Below, one piece after another: positions 17,916 through 26,799 of a stretch of DNA of 64,000 nt. Every line of letters begins with the position of its first letter. Position 1 is the first letter of the stretch. A model generated the notes under the pieces. That model saw only the letters and a list, made by a program, of their open reading frames with translations, was not told the DNA's origin and ran no database searches. Position numbers and translations under genes: made by a program. Origin of the DNA: Candidatus Micrarchaeum acidiphilum ARMAN-2 (GTDB lineage Archaea; Micrarchaeota; Micrarchaeia; Micrarchaeales; Micrarchaeaceae); assembly GCA_009387755.1 (NCBI GenBank), contig GG697238.1, forward strand, positions 22,243-86,242, in the 5' to 3' direction.

Positions 17916-18971
17916 TCACGTGACGTGCTTCAGCACCATCATATTCTCGGTCCTTTCAATTCCTATATTATAATATCTATTAAGCCATATATTCCTTAGT
18001 TCGTCGCGCTCCAGTTCGCACCTTATTATGAAGTACACTATATAGTCGAGCGAAAGCGCAGCTCCTTCGAACGCCTTCAAGTACTTCCTGTAAAGCTCCC
18101 TCTTCATTGCCACTTCGAAATACGTCACGAAAGGGTCTTTCTTGTACGCCTCGAACGCCCAGTCTATCTTAAACGGCAGGTCCTGCCTGATATCGTCTAT
18201 GCCCTTCGATGCCATGTCCGCAAGCTTCGAATCCGCAAGGTTTCCACCTGCTATAAATGCGGACTTGTCCGCCTTTATCCCGAACGCTATGGACTTTATG
18301 ACTACCATGGCGTTCCTGATGTCTATCATGTCGCGTATGTATTCTATCATTAAGCCCTCGTCTCCGTTGTAGAACCTGAACGCCTTGAGGATTCTCTCGT
18401 AATAAAGTATGTCAAGCTGGAGCAGTATGCTTGATATATCCCCGCTTTTCTTCACTTCGTCGACATATCTAAGCAGCGACGCCCCATATCCAAATTTAAC
18501 TATGCTGTTTATGACGCTTTCCATGTCTTTCTGCTCCATGATGTTCTTGTAGTCCTCCCTGCTTATGGCACCGCCGAATATGCCTACCGGTATATTGCCA
18601 TGCACTGTAAGAAACTCGTCTGTCCTGTCAACATCATACCCAAGCTTTTTTGCGGATAATATTATCTTTATGTTCTCCACGTCCCATTTGCTTATGTACG
18701 CGTCTATTACATCCTTTGCCAGCGGCGGTATGGCCGAATAGGCGTATCTTATCGAGCGCATCATATGCGAGTTCAATACCGCTTCAACAAGGTCCGGGAC
18801 CTTGTACCTGTTCGAAAGAAGGTCTATGTCCGCTCTGTATGAGGTCTTCGAAAGCATTCCGAGAAACTCGCTGGCATTCTTCTGCATGAGCTGCTCCATC
18901 ATAGCATTGCCAATAAATTCGACGCCGAGCGCTCTGAGTTGGCCGTATTTGCCAACGTATGTAGCGTCCAT
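17916..18971 (-). CDS. atpC: A-type ATPase subunit C
   Basis: Funnel-shaped subunit (V-ATPase d homologue) that connects the rotor ring to the D/F shaft. 351 residues, all helical, with three repeated subdomains; visible family segments include DVIDAYISKWDVENIKIILSAKK and SLDYIVYFIIRCELERDELRNIW near the C-terminus. The ATG has a GAGGTAAACC site. 5 bases after subunit E. Confidence 0.92.
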   Translation of the reverse strand: MDATYVGKYGQLRALGVEFIGNAMMEQLMQKNASEFLGMLSKTSYRADIDLLSNRYKVPDLVEAVLNSHMMRSIRYAYSAIPPLAKDVIDAYISKWDVENIKIILSAKKLGYDVDRTDEFLTVHGNIPVGIFGGAISREDYKNIMEQKDMESVINSIVKFGYGASLLRYVDEVKKSGDISSILLQLDILYYERILKAFRFYNGDEGLMIEYIRDMIDIRNAMVVIKSIAFGIKADKSAFIAGGNLADSKLADMASKGIDDIRQDLPFKIDWAFEAYKKDPFVTYFEVAMKRELYRKYLKAFEGAALSLDYIVYFIIRCELERDELRNIWLNRYYNIGIERTENMMVLKHVT

Positions 18972-18976
18972 ATGGT

Positions 18977-19540
18977 TTACCTCTTTATCCTTTTCAGTAT
19001 GTTGAAGGCAAGCCTGCCGCCGCTCCGCGCCAGTATGTCCTCCACCGTATACCGCAGCTCCATTCTTCCGTCCTTGGAATGCGCTATGAATCCTCCGCTA
19101 AAGCTGCCTTTAGCTTCTATCGCAGCAACCTTAGCCTTTTTGGCCATGGCCAGGTCCCTCTTCTGCACTTCAAAGACTGCATCCTTTCCAAGCTGCTCCT
19201 GCGCAGTGCCGAGCAGCTTCAAGAACAATTTTTTGTATGTGTCAGATGCGACAAAATCGCCAATGCTTGAAACGATGCCTGATTTTGCATTTTCAATCAT
19301 GCCGTTTATCGCAGACTGGTACTGATTTCTGCCCTCTATCTCTGCCTTGGAGAGTGCCATTGCCATAATCTGCTTGGATTCCTCCTCGCCGCGCCTGGCA
19401 GCTTCGGCAACATAGCTTGCAGCATCGTCTTTCGCAGCCTTCAGCAATGCGCCTGCCTCGCTATTTGCATTGTCTAGGATGCCCTGCGCCTTCTGCTCCG
19501 CGCCGCTTTTGATGCCCTTTATGATATCTTCGAAAGTCAT
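18977..19540 (-). CDS. atpE: A-type ATPase subunit E (peripheral stalk)
   Basis: 187 residues: a long N-terminal coiled coil (residues 1-90; AEQKAQGILDNANSEAGALL) and a C-terminal alpha/beta domain that binds subunit B and pairs with H (GGFIAHSKDGRMELRYTVEDILAR). A GGGAGGTTTTC site precedes the ATG. It lies 15 bases after the K subunit. Confidence 0.92.
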   Translation of the reverse strand: MTFEDIIKGIKSGAEQKAQGILDNANSEAGALLKAAKDDAASYVAEAARRGEEESKQIMAMALSKAEIEGRNQYQSAINGMIENAKSGIVSSIGDFVASDTYKKLFLKLLGTAQEQLGKDAVFEVQKRDLAMAKKAKVAAIEAKGSFSGGFIAHSKDGRMELRYTVEDILARSGGRLAFNILKRIKR

Positions 19541-19555
19541 AGAAAACCTCCCGAC

Positions 19556-19786
19556 CTAAAGAATCTGCAACAGCAGTATCAATCCGAGGACAAATCCTAT
19601 TATCCAAAGGGTTTCCGGTATCACGAAGAAGAAAAGCACCTGGCCGAACTTCTCCGGCTTCTCCGCTATTATTCCCATCCCGGCAGCGCCAATGCCCTGC
19701 TGAGCCATTCCCGTGCCTATAAGCCCACCTGCTATTGCTATAGAGGCGGCAACCGCGTATAAAGGACTTACAGCTGAAACTACCAT
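19556..19786 (-). CDS. atpK: A-type ATPase subunit K (rotor ring proteolipid)
   Basis: A two-helix hairpin of 76 residues from the ATG at 19786 (GGTGA site); a TTG 12 bases earlier is less likely. Helix 1 is SPLYAVAASIAIAGGLIGTGMAQ, the polar loop IIAEKPEKFGQ, and helix 2 FFFVIPETLWIIGFVLGLILLL, whose Glu in PET is the ion-carrying carboxylate. This is the single-hairpin form, which gives a ring with one carboxylate per hairpin. First gene of the operon. Confidence 0.93.
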   Translation of the reverse strand: MVVSAVSPLYAVAASIAIAGGLIGTGMAQQGIGAAGMGIIAEKPEKFGQVLFFFVIPETLWIIGFVLGLILLLQIL

Positions 19787-19860
19787 TTTCTTCACCAATA
19801 AAATAATCGCAAATTCTTTCCAACTAGCCGCTTTTCTTTGACAATAAGATTTGAATACGA

Positions 19861-19873
19861 ATATTTTTATATC
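19861..19873 (-). promoter_or_regulatory. TATA box for the A-ATPase operon
   Basis: Read leftward the sequence is GATATAAAAATAT, about 75 bases before the subunit K start codon. It is the only strong TATA candidate between ogt and the operon. The predicted leader is about 50 bases and carries the GGTGA site. Confidence 0.5.
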
Positions 19874-19898
19874 TGCTTTAAAAAGCTCGGAATAATCG

Positions 19899-20231
19899 CT
19901 ATAGCGCGCCCTCCATTTTCAGCAACTTTATTTTTTTAAGCCTGCCAGACCTGCCTGTGCCATTGTAGTTGCCCGTCTCGCCATCGCTTCTTATCACCCT
20001 GTGGCAAGGTATAATAATTGGCAGCGGATTGTTTTTTAGTGCGGTGCCTACTGCTCTGTATGCTCTGGGCCTTCCTACCAGAGACGCTATCTGCTTGTAG
20101 GTCCTGGTCTCGCCCTTCGGTATTGACAGCGTAGCCTTCAAAACTGCAGTCTGGAATTCCGTAAGCCCGTAGCCTTCAAGCGTTGCAAGTATCTGCCTAT
20201 TGCTACTGCGACGCAGCTTATTTTCGCGCAT
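19899..20231 (-). CDS. ogt: methylated-DNA-protein cysteine methyltransferase (MGMT domain)
   Basis: Direct-reversal repair of O6-alkylguanine by a suicide cysteine. The 110-residue protein is only the DNA-binding/active domain. It has the helix-turn-helix with Tyr-Arg finger (YRAVGTALKNNP) and the active site IPCHRVIRSDGETGNYNG, with Cys present, so it is a true transferase rather than an alkyltransferase-like PWHR protein. The N-terminal RNase H-like domain of larger Ogt proteins is absent. Start ATG at 20231; own transcription unit. Confidence 0.92.
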   Translation of the reverse strand: MRENKLRRSSNRQILATLEGYGLTEFQTAVLKATLSIPKGETRTYKQIASLVGRPRAYRAVGTALKNNPLPIIIPCHRVIRSDGETGNYNGTGRSGRLKKIKLLKMEGAL

Positions 20232-20362
20232 AAGACTTTATTGTCAAGAAAAATCTAATTACCTTTTTCTTGCTCCCGCACGCCACGAAGGCAGAAAAGT
20301 TAATAGTCAAACCCCACCAAAGCCGTTAAATACCGTTAATCTAATCTATACTTGGTAATTTA

Positions 20363-20785
20363 ATGGCCTACAAGGAAAAGCCGCTTGAAGAATATCATAA
20401 GGTAACCTACAAAGGCGAAGAATTCTACCTATGCAAGCATATTACTGGCAATGATTTTTCCAGGCTTGCAAAAATCGTCGATAAGAGGACAATGCATAAG
20501 CTTGTAAACAAGAAAAGTTTCTATGTATGGCTTCCAGACGCCAAGACAGATTTTGATACCCAAATCGCACTGGCAAAGGACGAGTTCGGGATATATTTTT
20601 CATATCCTCAAACTTACAAAGAACTGCTGCTTTCATGGGATACCCCAATAGAGAATCGCGGTCTTCCTGCAGATTTGGAAAAGTACAAACGCATATTAAG
20701 GAAGTCCGAAAGCAAATCTACGGAAGACAAAATCGGCGGAGGAAATTTCTATAAAGAGCCTCCGACTGACTCAAGACCCGCATGA
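20363..20785 (+). CDS. uncharacterised soluble protein
   Basis: 140 residues, not recognised. It starts ATG with the TATA-like GGTAATTTA immediately upstream, so the message may be leaderless. The first 100 residues are mixed alpha/beta with aromatic strands (GEEFYLCKHITG, KSFYVWLPD, FGIYFSYPQTYKELLLSW); the last 35 are polar, probably disordered. No transmembrane segment. Confidence 0.7.
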   Translation: MAYKEKPLEEYHKVTYKGEEFYLCKHITGNDFSRLAKIVDKRTMHKLVNKKSFYVWLPDAKTDFDTQIALAKDEFGIYFSYPQTYKELLLSWDTPIENRGLPADLEKYKRILRKSESKSTEDKIGGGNFYKEPPTDSRPA

Positions 20786-20891
20786 TGGACTAACCTGATC
20801 CCGGCCCGTGCGGCTTGCTGTAAGCCAAACACATCGCCATCCACATAGCAAAATATTTAAATTCTGGTTCGCATTCTAATATGGTGTGTCA

Positions 20892-21401
20892 GTGACCGAG
20901 TCAAATCAGAATCTAAGCCAGAAAAGCGAATGCCTATTCTGCAAGCTCGGATCGGGAGAGCTGCCTTCGTATAAAATTTACGAAGATGAAAACTATTTTG
21001 CAATTCTTGACATATACCCTAACATAACCGGTCAGGCCCTAGTAATACCGTTCAAGCATGTTTCAAGCTATGTTTTCGACTTGGAAGATAGGGAACTGGA
21101 GAAGTTCGCCATTGTAACAAAAAAGGTAGCAAGAATACTGGAAAGATCCTTGGACAACGTCCGCGTGCACCTAGTACTAGAGGGAACAGCAATAAATCAT
21201 CTGCACGCAAAGCTGTATCCTGCCATAGGCATGAAGAATAAAAATGAGCACATCTACGCAGAGGAGTTCGTTTACTTCCCAAAATACCTGGGCTTCGTAT
21301 GCACCCTACTAGGTCCAAGGGCCAACGAAGACGACTTGAAGGAGCTTCAGAAAAAGATTCTGGCTGCGAATCCGGACCAAAGCGATCTGCTTGGCAGATA
21401 A
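20892..21401 (+). CDS. HIT-family nucleotide-binding protein, variant triad
   Basis: Histidine-triad fold protein. CLFCKLGSGELPSYKIYEDENYFAILD at the N-terminus (split by a zinc-type CxxC) and the GQALVIPFKHV strand are typical of Hint/Fhit relatives. The signature loop reads NHLHAKLYP: the first two His of HxHxHxx are present, including the middle nucleophile, but the third is Lys. Start GTG at 20892 has a GGTG site 5 bases upstream; a GTG 6 bases earlier is an alternative. About 170 residues, longer than minimal HIT proteins because of a C-terminal helical tail. Confidence 0.85.
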   Translation: MTESNQNLSQKSECLFCKLGSGELPSYKIYEDENYFAILDIYPNITGQALVIPFKHVSSYVFDLEDRELEKFAIVTKKVARILERSLDNVRVHLVLEGTAINHLHAKLYPAIGMKNKNEHIYAEEFVYFPKYLGFVCTLLGPRANEDDLKELQKKILAANPDQSDLLGR

Positions 21402-21464
21402 CCAAAACGGGCCGGCAAGCAAATAGCAGATAGATATAAATCTTTGAATACGGATGTTTAACCG

Positions 21465-22103
21465 ATGCAGATCATATCAAAAATCGCAATTGCCACCCTA
21501 ATAATCATAATAATATTCGTAGTTGCGTACCTAATTTTTGTGCACTATTCGGCACCGAAGGTCAACGAAGCCTATGCCGAAGCGGTTGTAGTCAAGGACC
21601 TTAAGTCGATAAGCCCGACCGCGGTTATAAACATAGTAAACGTATCGCCATCTTCCACAACAAACAACAGTTGGAACATAACCGTGAGCATAGTCTACAA
21701 TCCTACAAGCCCGTGCCCGTCGCTTTCAATAGCGAGCTACAACTATCCAAAATTCAATCTCGGATATGTATCAGAAAACAATTATACAAGGGGATGCAAG
21801 ATATACGGCAGTGCAAACAGCTCGGCATACGCGATAAATTCACCGTATGTCGCAATAGTCAGGTCATACGATCAGAACAATGCAACGATAGATTCATACG
21901 TGCTGAGAAACGGGTTCAACAACACGGTTGTACACGCATATTTCTTCGGCACCTTGTATCAAAATGCTACTTTAAACACAACTGCCAGCATGTCCGATGT
22001 CTGGCTTATAAACTACAGCTCTACAATAACCAAGGACAGGCTCTACGTCGTTTCATTCCACAACGGCACAATAGCGAAAACCGTTTACGCAAACGAATCG
22101 TAA
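21465..22103 (+). CDS. membrane-anchored extracellular protein
   Basis: 212 residues. One N-terminal membrane helix (residues 4-27, ISKIAIATLIIIIIFVVAYL) and an external domain rich in Asn, Ser and Thr with many N-x-S/T sequons and two cysteines (CPSLS, RGCKI) that could form a disulfide. No family recognised. It resembles other short surface proteins in this window, such as 50307-51290, in composition only. Confidence 0.7.
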   Translation: MQIISKIAIATLIIIIIFVVAYLIFVHYSAPKVNEAYAEAVVVKDLKSISPTAVINIVNVSPSSTTNNSWNITVSIVYNPTSPCPSLSIASYNYPKFNLGYVSENNYTRGCKIYGSANSSAYAINSPYVAIVRSYDQNNATIDSYVLRNGFNNTVVHAYFFGTLYQNATLNTTASMSDVWLINYSSTITKDRLYVVSFHNGTIAKTVYANES

Positions 22104-22230
22104 GCCAAAAATCCAGCGTTCCTTATATTTAAATAAACTTAAATATACTGCGGTAAAATAATTTGCTTTCAGTAAAAGTTCCTCAGAGCCTAGAAAACGG
22201 AACTACGATAAACACGAATTAAAACGTAAA

Positions 22231-22240
22231 GTTTTTAAAG
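22231..22240 (+). promoter_or_regulatory. TATA-like element before the first ftsZ
   Basis: GTTTTTAAAG lies 37-46 bases before the ATG at 22277, a spacing that would give a short leader carrying the GATGGT ribosome site. A second candidate (TTATATTTAAAT near 22122) would give a leader of about 120 bases. Confidence 0.35.
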
Positions 22241-22276
22241 GTTGTTTGATAAAATTTCTTGACCAAAGGCGATGGT

Positions 22277-23344
22277 ATGAGCGACCTAATGAACAACCTT
22301 TTTAGTAGCGGTGCGAATGAAAAATCTCAGGGCGATGAGAATCTCGGATCTACACAGATAAAGATAATAACGGCAGGTTTCGGCGGCGCTGGAAACAACA
22401 TAGTAAACAGGCTAGTTAAGGCCGGCGTGAAGGGCACAGAGTTTGTTGCGTTCAACACCGATTACCAGCACTTCAAGATAATAGACGACCGAATAAACAA
22501 AATACTTATAGGCAAGAGCCTGACGAGAGGCCTGGGTGCCGGAGGAGACCCGATTGTCGGCGCAAAAGCAGCAGAAGTCGACAGGCAGCTTATAGAAAAG
22601 GCGTTCGAAGGATCGCAGCTGGTATTCCTGTGCGCAGGAATGGGTGGCGGAACAGGAACGGGATCCATAAAGATAGCGGCCCAGGTAGCCAAAGAGCAGG
22701 GTGCCATCGTAGTGTCGATGGTTACTTATCCATTCGACCTGGAAAGGATAAGGAAGGTAAAGGCCGAGGAGGGCATACAGGAGCTTAGGAAATACAGCGA
22801 CAGCGTCATAATACTAGACAACAACCGCTTGGTAAAGCTGGTTCCAAACCTGCCTATGAACGACGCCTTCGCACTTGCAGACGAAGTCCTTGCAAAGGCA
22901 ATCGGCGGCCTGGTATGGACCATAACACAGCCAAGCCTGATAAACATAGACTTCGCTGACGTGAGGGCGATAATGGGCGGAGGAGATGTAGGCTTCATAG
23001 CGGTCGGAAACGGAAAGGGCACTGACAAGGTCGGAATAGCCGCAGAATCAGTGCTCAAGAACAAACTGCTTGACGTAGACTTTGAAGGTGCAAAGGGCGC
23101 ACTCATACACATATCAGGAGGTGCATCTCTGTCCATAGGCGACGCCATAAAGGCAGGAGAGATAATAACCGATCGCATGGACCCGAAAGCCAACATAAAA
23201 TGGGGTGCAAGGCTAATACCCGGGTACGAAGATCAGATAGAGATAGTGGCGATAGTCACTGGAGTAAAGGGGTCCAGCATAGTGGGACACCTGGCTGAGA
23301 AAAAGAGGGAAACGCCATACTCAGACATTGAGATGATAGGCTAG
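22277..23344 (+). CDS. ftsZ: cell-division GTPase FtsZ, first copy
   Basis: Tubulin-like GTPase that forms the division ring. The GTP-binding loop is GMGGGTGTGS, the first glycine motif GFGGAGNNIVNRL, and the T7 synergy loop INIDFADVRAIM. 355 residues from the ATG at 22277 (a TTG 18 bases upstream is open but less likely). After the core there is a short linker and the tail YSDIEMIG, which could be the peptide bound by SepF (inference). A second ftsZ follows after 11 bases; sepF lies about 3.8 kb downstream. Confidence 0.96.
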   Translation: MSDLMNNLFSSGANEKSQGDENLGSTQIKIITAGFGGAGNNIVNRLVKAGVKGTEFVAFNTDYQHFKIIDDRINKILIGKSLTRGLGAGGDPIVGAKAAEVDRQLIEKAFEGSQLVFLCAGMGGGTGTGSIKIAAQVAKEQGAIVVSMVTYPFDLERIRKVKAEEGIQELRKYSDSVIILDNNRLVKLVPNLPMNDAFALADEVLAKAIGGLVWTITQPSLINIDFADVRAIMGGGDVGFIAVGNGKGTDKVGIAAESVLKNKLLDVDFEGAKGALIHISGGASLSIGDAIKAGEIITDRMDPKANIKWGARLIPGYEDQIEIVAIVTGVKGSSIVGHLAEKKRETPYSDIEMIG

Positions 23345-23355
23345 CCGGTGATGAC

Positions 23356-24384
23356 ATGACAATCAACACAAACGAAGACGACATGTTCACCCCGCGCATG
23401 GCTGTAGTAGGTGTAGGGGGCCAGGGCAGCAATCTGATCAACAGGCTCTACAACTACGGCATAAAAAGCGCTGCCACTGTTGCCATAAACACCGACATAA
23501 AGCATCTCAACATGATAAACGCCGATAAGAAACTGCTAATAGGGAAGGAGATAACCCACGGCCTGGGCGCCGGGGGATTCCCCGAGCTTGCGGCAAAATG
23601 TGCGGACACAAGCAAGGACATGATAATGGACGCGATACGCGGCTACGACATGATATTCCTTGCTGCAGGTATGGGCGGCGGCACCGGCGGCGGTGCAGGA
23701 CCGGTAGTTGCCAGGATGGCCAAAGAGCAGGGTTCGCTTGTCGTTGCGTTCGTAACCTACCCATTTTCCCTTGAAGGAAGCAGGAAGCAGAAAGCCGACT
23801 GGTCATTGGAGCAGCTTAGAAAGAACGCAGACACAACCATAGTGGTAGAAAATGACCGCCTTCTCAGCTACGCACCAAATCTTCCAATAGAAAAGGCCTT
23901 CGAGCTAATTGACAACATAACCTCAAATGCTGTAAAAGGAATAACAGACACCGTAACTCTGCCAAGTCTTATAAATCTGGATTTCGCAGACGTGAGGACC
24001 GTGCTGCAAGGCGGAGGCACAGCCGTAATAAACATAGGCTTCGGTTCCGGAAACGACAAGGTCGAGCGCGTAATACGCTCAACGATAACGCATCCGCTGC
24101 TGAATGTGAATACGGAAAATGCGCATAGCGCGCTAATTCATGTATCTGGGGGCTCGTCCCTAACCATAGAAGAGGCAACTAAAATCGGCGAAGGCGTAAC
24201 AGACGGCCTGGATCCGAAGGCCAACGTCATATTCGGGGCAAGGCTGTCTCCGGAGATGAAGGATCAGGTGCGCGTCATGTCGATAGTCACCGGAGTGACG
24301 CCAAGACTTGGTGAAGGGGTCGTGACAAGCCAAACGGCTGAATACAACCGCGACTTCATGGAAGGCATAGATAGGATATACTGA
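23356..24384 (+). CDS. ftsZ: cell-division GTPase FtsZ, second copy
   Basis: 342 residues with the same fold: VGVGGQGSNLINRL, the GTP loop GMGGGTGGGAGPV (Gly replaces Thr of GTGTG), and T7 loop INLDFADVRTVL. It is clearly diverged from the first copy, so this is an FtsZ1/FtsZ2-type pair rather than a recent duplication. The C-terminal tail is DFMEGIDRIY. The 11-base spacing implies one transcript. In many archaea with two FtsZ proteins, the genes are not adjacent. Confidence 0.95.
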   Translation: MTINTNEDDMFTPRMAVVGVGGQGSNLINRLYNYGIKSAATVAINTDIKHLNMINADKKLLIGKEITHGLGAGGFPELAAKCADTSKDMIMDAIRGYDMIFLAAGMGGGTGGGAGPVVARMAKEQGSLVVAFVTYPFSLEGSRKQKADWSLEQLRKNADTTIVVENDRLLSYAPNLPIEKAFELIDNITSNAVKGITDTVTLPSLINLDFADVRTVLQGGGTAVINIGFGSGNDKVERVIRSTITHPLLNVNTENAHSALIHVSGGSSLTIEEATKIGEGVTDGLDPKANVIFGARLSPEMKDQVRVMSIVTGVTPRLGEGVVTSQTAEYNRDFMEGIDRIY

Positions 24385-24444
24385 TATCCTGCCTCTGCTG
24401 CCTACGCAGACCTAAATGCCGAATGCCAATGCTGTAAAACAAAC

Positions 24445-24452
24445 TATATATA
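24445..24452 (+). promoter_or_regulatory. TATA box for the aIF5A gene
   Basis: TATATATA in the context AACTATATATAAC, 45 bases before the ATG at 24497. Transcription would begin near 24475, leaving a leader of about 20 bases. Confidence 0.55.
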
Positions 24453-24496
24453 ACTTTTCTATCTAACTTATATGTCAAATTTCTTATGGTTTTAAA

Positions 24497-24904
24497 ATGG
24501 CAGATGGAGAAATATTAAAGGCATCTATGAAAGAGGTCAAGGTTGGCAGGTACATACTGATAGACGACGTGCCCTGCAAAGTGGTAGACATAGAGACCAG
24601 CTCGCCTGGAAAGCATGGCTCTGCAAAGATGCGTGTTACTGCAATAGGTATATTCGGTGGCGAAAAGAAAACACTGCTAAAGCCAAGCGACGGCGATGCG
24701 GAGATTCCCGTAATAAAGAAGAAAAAGGTGCAGGTGGTATCAGTTACCGGGTCAAACGCCCAGTTAATGGATCCGGAGACATACGAGGTATACGATCTTC
24801 CAATACCTGCAGAGCTTTCTGGAAAAGTAAAAGACGGCATGGAAGTAGAAATACTGGAGGCCATGGGAAGAAAGGCCATATCTAGGGTAACAACCGGTGA
24901 ATAA
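24497..24904 (+). CDS. eif5a: translation factor aIF5A
   Basis: Binds the ribosomal E site and relieves stalling, particularly at prolines, when modified by (deoxy)hypusine. The modified lysine lies in SSPGKHGSAK (Lys near residue 38). SH3-like N-domain and OB-fold C-domain are both complete in 135 residues. It is followed after 2 bases by eS24 and then eS31, a common archaeal translation cluster. Confidence 0.95.
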   Translation: MADGEILKASMKEVKVGRYILIDDVPCKVVDIETSSPGKHGSAKMRVTAIGIFGGEKKTLLKPSDGDAEIPVIKKKKVQVVSVTGSNAQLMDPETYEVYDLPIPAELSGKVKDGMEVEILEAMGRKAISRVTTGE

Positions 24905-24906
24905 TA

Positions 24907-25266
24907 ATGGACATAAAAATACTAAGCGACAAGGAGAACAAGGTCTTCCAGATGCGGGAAATATCCGCGCTGGTAAATTCTGAAAGCGCCACCCCGTCAA
25001 AAGAGGAGATAAAGAAGGAGGTATGTAAGAAACTAAACCTTCACCCGGACACTACCATAGTTGTGTCGGTTGAGCAGAAGTATGGTGTAATGCAAAGCAC
25101 ATGCGTGCTGCACTCCTACAAGGACGCCGAGATGCTTAAGAAATTCGAGCCAGAATATCTGGTCAAAAGGCAGCAGAAAGAATCCAAAGGTGCTAAGGGC
25201 GCAGCCGAGGAAAAAGGCAGCGAAGAAGGCGAAGCCAAAAAGGATGAGGCTGAAAGCAAAAGTTAA
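24907..25266 (+). CDS. rps24e: 30S ribosomal protein eS24
   Basis: Small-subunit protein shared with eukaryotes. S24e landmarks: [45 protein letters not shown] (split around residue 40) and the [16 protein letters not shown] strand. The last 30 residues are a charged Lys/Glu/Ala tail. GGTGAATAAT precedes the ATG. 119 residues. Confidence 0.94.
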   Translation: MDIKILSDKENKVFQMREISALVNSESATPSKEEIKKEVCKKLNLHPDTTIVVSVEQKYGVMQSTCVLHSYKDAEMLKKFEPEYLVKRQQKESKGAKGAAEEKGSEEGEAKKDEAESKS

Positions 25267-25280
25267 TGAAGTGGATCTAC

Positions 25281-25451
25281 ATGGCAGAGAAAAAGGATGC
25301 TAAAAAGTCGTTTAAACCATACAAGCCAGGCAAAATGTGCCCCAAGTGCAATTCCAGGATGGCCGAGCACAGCGACAGGTTTTCATGCGGCAAGTGCGGC
25401 TACTCTGAATTTAAAACGCAGCACAAGGAAAATTCTGATGGAAAACATTAG
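25281..25451 (+). CDS. rps27ae: 30S ribosomal protein eS31 (S27Ae)
   Basis: 56-residue zinc-ribbon ribosomal protein with [29 protein letters not shown] four-cysteine knuckle (CPKC at about residues 22-25, CGKC at 36-39). In eukaryotes this domain is fused to ubiquitin; here it is free, as usual in Archaea. The ATG at 25281 has GTGGATC upstream; an ATG at 25266 overlapping the eS24 stop is the alternative. Confidence 0.92.
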   Translation: MAEKKDAKKSFKPYKPGKMCPKCNSRMAEHSDRFSCGKCGYSEFKTQHKENSDGKH

Positions 25452-26079
25452 AGCAAGAAAACAGAGCAAAACAAAAGCCGAAACACGCAAAGAAATAATT
25501 TATCTGCTGCTCATAGTCGATTTGTTTGTTACGTTGACCGTAACATATTTCGGGCTTTTCGGATACATAGGTAAAAACACCGCAACCTACATAGGAGACA
25601 TCGGCCTTTCCTTTTTCTTCTCGTTGATTGTGTTTTCCTACCTTGCTGCCAAGGGCAATTCCACCAGCAAGACCATAGAAGGACTGGGTCTCGGCAAGCT
25701 TACAAGAGCCGGCGTGGTCTACGGTTTTATGATATTCCTTGTAATGGCAGCCATAGAGGCGCTGCTGACGTTTCTGCATGCTAACGCCTCTGGCATTCAA
25801 GCTGCCCCTGCATACTACCTTTTCTTCATAGCAATAATAGCCCCGATAAACGAGGAGATATTATTCAGGGGCTTTCTAGTTCCGAGGATAGGCATACTGG
25901 CAAGCGCCCTGATATTCGCCATACCTCACCTTATCATATACTATTCGGTCTACGAGCTGGCATTCGCGTTCGCATTTGGCTTACTGGCGGGCTACGTATT
26001 CAAGAAATCGGGCTCTCTTTACTCAACCATAATAGCGCACATGATGGTAAACGTTCTTGCTGTTCTGCTGCTTATTTAA
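25438..26079 (+). CDS. CPBP-family intramembrane metalloprotease
   Basis: 213-residue protein with about six to seven membrane helices and the three CAAX/Abi motifs: EEILFRGF (Glu-Glu-x3-Arg), FAIPHLIIY (Phe-x3-His) and HMMVNVL (His-x3-Asn). This is the type II CAAX prenyl protease / bacteriocin-processing fold; the substrate is unknown. It begins inside the eS31 gene with a 14-base overlap. The N-terminal ~20 residues are basic and cytoplasmic. Confidence 0.88.
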   Translation: MENIRARKQSKTKAETRKEIIYLLLIVDLFVTLTVTYFGLFGYIGKNTATYIGDIGLSFFFSLIVFSYLAAKGNSTSKTIEGLGLGKLTRAGVVYGFMIFLVMAAIEALLTFLHANASGIQAAPAYYLFFIAIIAPINEEILFRGFLVPRIGILASALIFAIPHLIIYYSVYELAFAFAFGLLAGYVFKKSGSLYSTIIAHMMVNVLAVLLLI

Positions 26080-26093
26080 ATACGGTGTTTAGC

Positions 26094-26798
26094 ATGATAA
26101 AAAACATAAAGGTTGCATTCGTTGAGCCAAGATACCAGATAAACCTGGGTTACGAGGCAAGGGTCCTGAAGAACTTTGAAATACGGAAAATGTACCTTGT
26201 GAACCCGAAGTGCAAGTTCAACGGCAAGAACGCGATAAAATACTCAAAGCACGCCCACGATCTTATCGAGAATGCGGCGATACTAAAAGATTTAAATGGC
26301 GTGACAAGGAATTCTTTCGTCGTCGGCACTACGGCATTGTGGCGCAAATCTAGAAAATATTTCGACAACGTAATGACGCTTCCCGAATTCGAAGAATATA
26401 TACGCGGCAAAAGCATAGAGAACATGACCCTGCTCATAGGGCGTGATAATACCGGCCTTAACTCCGAAGAGCTCTTCCAGTGCAATTCCATCGTTTTCAT
26501 ACCCACAAGTCAAAGATATCCAACGTTGAACATATCCCATGCGCTTGCAATACTGCTGTACGCGCTCACAGCACAGAAGCCTTCATCGTGGCCGCAGGAA
26601 ATTGGCGAGCTCTATGCCGACAGCTCGGATTTGCGCATGATAAAATCGCTTTTTGGAGCAAGCGTAGACTCAAACCCATACATACGAAAAAAGGAGACAG
26701 TCAAAAAGGCATTTGAAAATATGCTGGTACGCGCAAACCCTACGAAAAAGGAGATAAATGCGCTTACCGCAGCATTTTCAAAAAAATATAAGGCCTAG
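26094..26798 (+). CDS. SPOUT tRNA/rRNA 2'-O-methyltransferase (TrmJ/SpoU-like)
   Basis: Trefoil-knot SAM methyltransferase. The N-terminal half has VAFVEPRYQINLGYEARVLKNF; the knot region has LLIGRDNTGLNSEEL and IPTSQRYPTLNISHALAILLY, matching motifs 2 and 3 of SpoU enzymes and closest to TrmJ, which methylates position 32 of tRNA. 234 residues from the ATG at 26094 (GGTG site). A helical C-terminal extension may mediate RNA binding. Confidence 0.85.
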   Translation: MIKNIKVAFVEPRYQINLGYEARVLKNFEIRKMYLVNPKCKFNGKNAIKYSKHAHDLIENAAILKDLNGVTRNSFVVGTTALWRKSRKYFDNVMTLPEFEEYIRGKSIENMTLLIGRDNTGLNSEELFQCNSIVFIPTSQRYPTLNISHALAILLYALTAQKPSSWPQEIGELYADSSDLRMIKSLFGASVDSNPYIRKKETVKKAFENMLVRANPTKKEINALTAAFSKKYKA

Positions 26799-26799
26799 T

